Below the pieces are notes generated by a model, which saw only the letters and a program-made list of their open reading frames with translations, made no database searches and was not told the origin of the DNA. Below, one piece after another: positions 60,231 through 64,000 of a stretch of DNA of 64,000 bases. Origin of the DNA: Verrucomicrobium spinosum DSM 4136 = JCM 18804 (GTDB lineage Bacteria; Verrucomicrobiota; Verrucomicrobiia; Verrucomicrobiales; Verrucomicrobiaceae). How positions within the stretch are numbered: the first letter of the stretch is position 1; each line of letters begins with the position of its first letter. The translations under genes and the position numbers were made by a program. Location: positions 1,860,001 to 1,924,000 of the forward strand of contig NZ_ABIZ01000001.1 of assembly GCF_000172155.1 (NCBI RefSeq), read 5' to 3'.

Positions 60231-61350
60231 TCGACTGCGGATCCTTCAGGTGGTGGACAGTCTGGAGCCGGGGGGCATGGAAAATGTCCTCACCCAGATG
60301 GTCTCCCGCATGGATCCGGAAAAATTTGAGTTTGAGGTCTGCTGCCTGACAAGGGGCGGACCCTTCGAAGCGCGCCTGCCAGCAGGCATGCCGGTGCATG
60401 TGCTCGGCAAGTCACCAGGTTTCTCCTGGGGTACCGTCACGGCCCTGCGGCAACTGGTAAGAGCTCGGGGTTATGACGTCGTGCACACCCGTCACCTGGG
60501 GGGGCTTATTTACACTGCGCTCGCCTGTCCCCGGCGCGGTGTGCCGCATCTCGTGCACTCCGAGCACACCATCTGGGATGGGGCCGAGCTTTCGTCGAAA
60601 CGCCGCTGGCAGCGTCGTTTCCTCTATCCGAGGGCATCGGCGGTCTTTTCGGTCTCACAGCAGCAGATGGATCAAATGATTGCCATCGGACCCGGGCATC
60701 GGCGGCTTTCCCGTATATTGAATGGCGTGGACTGCGTCCGTTTTGCTCCTGCGCCTGATAAAGAAGAGGTGCGTCGTCGCCTTGGCCTTGCTCCTTCGGG
60801 GAGATGGCTGGGGATTGTGGCGAGGTTTGGTGCCCAAAAGCGGCACATGGATCTCCTGGAGGCTTTTGACCTCATCGCGGCGGATCATCCGGATGTCCAC
60901 CTGCTCATGGTGGGGGACGGGGGGCCAGAAAAGTCCCGGGTCTTGCAGCGGATGGAGCGCAGCCCCTTCAAAGACCGTGTGGTGTGGGCTGGGTTCCAAC
61001 AGGATCCGGCATCCTGGTACCAGGCGCTGGATGTGCTGGTGGTGTCTTCTGCCAACGAAGGGCTGCCGAATGCAGTGCTGGAGGCGATGGCCACCGGGCT
61101 GCCGGTGGTGGCCAATGATGTCTGCGGGGTGCTTGAGATCGTTCGTACACCCGATCACGGGTGGGTTGGTGCCTATGGCACCATTCCTGCACTGGCTCAA
61201 GGATTGACGATTGCTGCCCAAGCCTCGCCCCTCGAGCTCCAGGAGCTTGGAAGGAACGCGCGGAAGCATGTGGAGAAATTTTTCTCGCTTGATGCCATGG
61301 TAAATGCTTATGATGCGCTTTATTCGTCGCTTTCTGGGTCAGGGGGATAA
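60223..61350 (+). CDS. Glycosyltransferase, family GT4
   Basis: 375 residues from the ATG at 60223. LRILQVVDSLEPGGMENVLTQMV, HTRHLGGLIYTALACPRRG, RILNGVDCVRFAP, then LGIVARFGAQKRHMDLLEAF, LLMVGDGGPEKSRVLQRM and the EX7E motif VSSANEGLPNAVLEAMATGLPVVANDVCGV. All GT4 core motifs are present. Confidence 0.9.
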   Translation: MADRLRILQVVDSLEPGGMENVLTQMVSRMDPEKFEFEVCCLTRGGPFEARLPAGMPVHVLGKSPGFSWGTVTALRQLVRARGYDVVHTRHLGGLIYTALACPRRGVPHLVHSEHTIWDGAELSSKRRWQRRFLYPRASAVFSVSQQQMDQMIAIGPGHRRLSRILNGVDCVRFAPAPDKEEVRRRLGLAPSGRWLGIVARFGAQKRHMDLLEAFDLIAADHPDVHLLMVGDGGPEKSRVLQRMERSPFKDRVVWAGFQQDPASWYQALDVLVVSSANEGLPNAVLEAMATGLPVVANDVCGVLEIVRTPDHGWVGAYGTIPALAQGLTIAAQASPLELQELGRNARKHVEKFFSLDAMVNAYDALYSSLSGSGG

Positions 61351-61458
61351 CATTTCACCTGATGGGCTTTATTTTCGCTCGACAGAATGCCTATCTGCCG
61401 GACATGAGGTGACAACCACCTGATCTCTTCGGGTGCCAGCATTACCATTTTCGCCTTT

Positions 61459-62922
61459 ATGACCAACCGATCTCATAGCAAGGACATATGGCTTGCAGTG
61501 AGGACGCATTTCATGTTGGACGGGCTCATCCTCATGCTGGGGGTGGCGTTGGGGTCGGCGCTGCGGTTCAATGACCCGCTGCCGGAGCGGCTTTCGGATT
61601 ACCTGCCAGCCCTTTTGGCGGCAGGGTTTGCCCTCCCGTGCATGATCTATGGTGCCGGGCTGTACTCCAATCGTATTCACATCCGGCATCGTTACCGGCT
61701 GGTGGTGTTGGCTCTCTGTTATGGAGGGGCTCTGATCCTCATGCTCTCGCTGGGGTCACTCATTCTGGATGCCCGTCTGGGCCGTGGGGTGTTGTTGATC
61801 TCTATGCCTCTCACCTACCTGATGCTGGTGCTGCATCACGGGCTGCTGATTCGACGCAGCCTTGGCGTGCGTGACCGGGTGGTGATGCTGGTTTCCAGCG
61901 ATGCGGACATGCTGGTCTGGCAGCGGCTCAAGAAAGTGGGGGCTCCCTTCTATCAGCTCACTGGTCTGGTGGACACCCGGCAGGAATTCACCGAGGGAGG
62001 TGCCTCCGTTGATCCGGGACACTCTGTCTTGGAAGATTTGCCCGAATTGGTGAACAACCTGCGTATTGACAGTGTGTTGTGCACCAAATCCCAGCTCCGG
62101 GATCCCCGGCTGGCAAATGTGCTTCGCAATGTTTCCTTTTCCGGGGTGCGTCTGGTGACCTTGGCCGACATCATGGAGGATGCCTACCGGTTGGTGCCGC
62201 TGTCTCTGGTGGACCTGGAGTGGCTGCTCCATGCCAGCACTCTGCCGCACCGCTCCTATGTGCGGAAGTGGAAGCGTCTGTTCGATGTGGTGATCTCCTT
62301 GGTGGTGGGATTGCTGTCCTTCCCCATCTTGCTGGCGGGCATGATTTGGGTGCGCCTTGCTTCGCCAGGCGGGCCGGTCTTCTTCAAACAGGTCCGCAGT
62401 GGCCGGCTGGGCAAAACCTTTCAGGTGTTGAAACTGCGGACCATGCGGGTGGATGCTGAGGCGAATGGCCCGCAGTGGGCGAAGAAGAACGACAACCGCA
62501 CCTTCCCTGGGGGTGGACTGCTTCGGAAATTCCGCGTGGATGAGATCCCTCAACTGTTGAACATTCTCCGCGGGGAAATGAGCTTCGTGGGGCCACGTCC
62601 TGAACGTCCGGAATTTGAAGATCAGCTTGCTCTGGAGATTCCTTATTTTCGTGAGCGGCTCCTGGTGGCTCCGGGGCTCACGGGCTGGGCGCAGGTCAAC
62701 TATCCCTATGGGGCGACGGTGGAAGATGCCCGCCGGAAGCTGGAGTATGACCTCTACTACATGAAGCACATGACGATCACGCTGGATCTCTTCATCCTGC
62801 TGGATACCGCCCGCATTGTGATCGGGGGCGGAGTCAATCAGCGCGCGGAACTTGAATCGGTCGTGCGGGATCTTGCTGGCGTGGCCTCCAGAGTGGATGC
62901 AACGGCCAACACTCTTGGTTGA
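61459..62922 (+). CDS. Polyprenyl-phosphate sugar-1-phosphate transferase (exopolysaccharide initiating)
   Basis: 487 residues. Four N-terminal helices, a Rossmann-like middle region (VRDRVVMLVSSDADMLVWQRLKK), and a C-terminal bacterial sugar transferase domain: KRLFDVVISLVVGLLSFPILLAGMIWVRLASPGGPVFFKQVRSGRLGK, FQVLKLRTM, DEIPQLLNILRGEMSFVGPRPE and APGLTGWAQVN. Puts the first sugar phosphate on undecaprenyl phosphate. Starts 108 bp after the GT4 gene. Confidence 0.92.
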   Translation: MTNRSHSKDIWLAVRTHFMLDGLILMLGVALGSALRFNDPLPERLSDYLPALLAAGFALPCMIYGAGLYSNRIHIRHRYRLVVLALCYGGALILMLSLGSLILDARLGRGVLLISMPLTYLMLVLHHGLLIRRSLGVRDRVVMLVSSDADMLVWQRLKKVGAPFYQLTGLVDTRQEFTEGGASVDPGHSVLEDLPELVNNLRIDSVLCTKSQLRDPRLANVLRNVSFSGVRLVTLADIMEDAYRLVPLSLVDLEWLLHASTLPHRSYVRKWKRLFDVVISLVVGLLSFPILLAGMIWVRLASPGGPVFFKQVRSGRLGKTFQVLKLRTMRVDAEANGPQWAKKNDNRTFPGGGLLRKFRVDEIPQLLNILRGEMSFVGPRPERPEFEDQLALEIPYFRERLLVAPGLTGWAQVNYPYGATVEDARRKLEYDLYYMKHMTITLDLFILLDTARIVIGGGVNQRAELESVVRDLAGVASRVDATANTLG

Positions 62923-62954
62923 TCTGGACGATAAATGCTGCTGACTGTCTGCCT

Positions 62955-63773
62955 GTGGAACGTTCTCCTGAATCCCTACGTCATCATTTTGAAGTTGAAC
63001 GCGAACTGGCCAACCGGCTGAGGGCGAGCACGCGGGAAGAGCGGCCTGTCTTGGTGCCCCGTTTGTATGCGGAGCTTTACAAGCGGGTGCCGGATCACCC
63101 TCGGACGGATCGTGCCAAAAGTCCCGAGGCTGCCGCTGCGGCGGTTCGCAGCCAGCTGCGTCTGCTGAGTTCCTTTTTGGGGGCCAGGTGCCAGTTTGTC
63201 GAATTTGGTGCGGGAAGCGGAGAGCTTTCTCGTGCCATCCGCGGCAAGGCGGGGCGTGTGGTGGCCGTGGAGGTCTGTGAGCAGGGGGAGCGTCAGCCCG
63301 CCAGTGAAGAGGGGGTGGAGTGGGTTTACCATGATGGCTTGTCTATCCCGTTGCCTGATCGCACCTTCGACCTGGCATTCAGCTACCAAGTCCTGGAGCA
63401 TGTTCACCCTGATGATGTGCCGGTGCATCTGGCTGAGGCTGCCAGAATCCTCAAACCGGGCGGGACTTACGTGCTCAGCACCCCCCACGAGTTCTCCGGG
63501 CCGCATGACATCTCGCGGTACTTCACCTCCGGGTTGGAGACCTTTCATCTCAAAGAATGGACCTACGCGGGCCTTAGCGCAGAATTGCGCAAGGCCGGTT
63601 TTGACTGGGTGGGGGCATTTGTGCGGGGCCAGCACGAGGAGAAGCGGGGCCTTTGGCTCTGGCTGATCATAGAAACCACTCTGCGCTTTCTTCCTCAAAA
63701 GCTCCGCACGGTTGCAGCCCGCAAGATCCTCAATAATGTGGTGGTGAGTGCGACGCGTGGGGCGGAGCGCTGA
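62955..63773 (+). CDS. SAM-dependent methyltransferase
   Basis: 272 residues from the GTG at 62955 (TTG at 62919 gives 12 more, overlapping the upstream stop). CQFVEFGAGSGELSRAI (SAM motif I), VVAVEVCEQGERQPAS, FDLAFSYQVLEHVHPDD and EAARILKPGGTYVLSTPHEF. Class I methyltransferase; acceptor unknown, likely a sugar or a lipid-linked intermediate. Next gene begins 16 bp downstream. Confidence 0.83.
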   Translation: MERSPESLRHHFEVERELANRLRASTREERPVLVPRLYAELYKRVPDHPRTDRAKSPEAAAAAVRSQLRLLSSFLGARCQFVEFGAGSGELSRAIRGKAGRVVAVEVCEQGERQPASEEGVEWVYHDGLSIPLPDRTFDLAFSYQVLEHVHPDDVPVHLAEAARILKPGGTYVLSTPHEFSGPHDISRYFTSGLETFHLKEWTYAGLSAELRKAGFDWVGAFVRGQHEEKRGLWLWLIIETTLRFLPQKLRTVAARKILNNVVVSATRGAER

Positions 63774-63789
63774 GCGTGAAACCCCGTCC

Positions 63790-64000
63790 ATGGATTTCGT
63801 TACCGTCGTTCTCGTCCTGCTGGTTTACTACATCCGTCCTCAGGACTGGGTGGCAGGACTCATCGGCGTCGGCATTGTCACCCCGATCATGGCGGTGGCG
63901 ATATTTGCCATGGTCTCCCGGGCGAAGGAGGAGGGCAGGAAGCTGCAGCTCTTCCTCACCCCTTTGGATTGGTGGGTGCTGGCGCTCTACATCTTCATCG
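63790..64000 (+). CDS. O-antigen ligase/polymerase-like membrane protein (truncated by window)
   Basis: 70 residues visible, C-terminus beyond the right edge. MDFVTVVLVLLVYYIRPQDWVAGLIGVGIVTPIMAVAIFAM: repeated hydrophobic segments and the YYIRPQDW motif, which I associate with O-antigen ligase-like proteins in exopolysaccharide loci. Consistent with the sugar-transferase gene preceding it. Confidence 0.6.
   Translation, partial: MDFVTVVLVLLVYYIRPQDWVAGLIGVGIVTPIMAVAIFAMVSRAKEEGRKLQLFLTPLDWWVLALYIFI

Overview
The window looks like chromosomal DNA of a Verrucomicrobiota bacterium (Verrucomicrobiaceae-like). The evidence is a GC-rich coding pattern, a Planctomycetes/Verrucomicrobia-type cytochrome (DUF1587/1595/1592/1588/1585) paired with a DUF1552 Tat protein, an ECF sigma/anti-sigma pair of the PVC type, ThuA and sulfatase proteins, and many dispersed palindromic intergenic repeats. 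No phage, plasmid, transposase or CRISPR gene was seen.

Layout. 165-6010: a MacB/Lol-like export operon (adaptor, ATPase, two FtsX permeases) flanked by two small secreted Cys-containing proteins. 6011-6910: a repeat-rich intergenic block. 6911-12525 (minus): ECF sigma factor, membrane anti-sigma, large di-haem-motif cytochrome, DUF1552 protein. 13253-15913: menF-like and menD (menaquinone). 16024-19614 (minus): two CNNM/CorC-like membrane proteins and a DUF1015 protein. 19771-22059: ThuA and leucine-rich-repeat secreted proteins, divergent. 22574-24737: alkB, then ilvA on the minus strand behind a short leader ORF and terminator. 24993-35131: sulfatase, VOC protein, DUF5722 glycosidase-like protein, EEP phosphatase-like protein, esterase with EF-hands, AlkC-like protein and an Ntn amidase. 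35201-35275: tRNA-Arg(CCT).

35331 to the right edge is a large surface-polysaccharide locus. Most of it is on the minus strand (58206 down to 36490): glycosyltransferases of GT2, GT4, GT8-like and GT9 types, three FkbM methyltransferases, two acyltransferase-3 proteins, a Wzm/Wzt ABC exporter and a GbsR/MarR-like regulator. A divergent plus-strand set starts at 58378 (GT2, methyltransferase, GT4, polyprenyl-phosphate sugar transferase, methyltransferase, and the start of an O-antigen ligase/polymerase-like protein). The genes probably build, decorate and export a long-chain glycan.

The two most interesting signals are non-coding. (1) ilvA is preceded by a 23-codon ORF with six Ile codons in eight, an intrinsic terminator, and a competing 8-bp antiterminator pairing: a complete-looking attenuator. 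(2) Heptanucleotide tandem arrays lie at three convergent gene junctions, and the stop codons of five of the six flanking genes are supplied by the repeat unit itself. Several further repeat families form hairpins, two of them with compensatory stem changes between copies.
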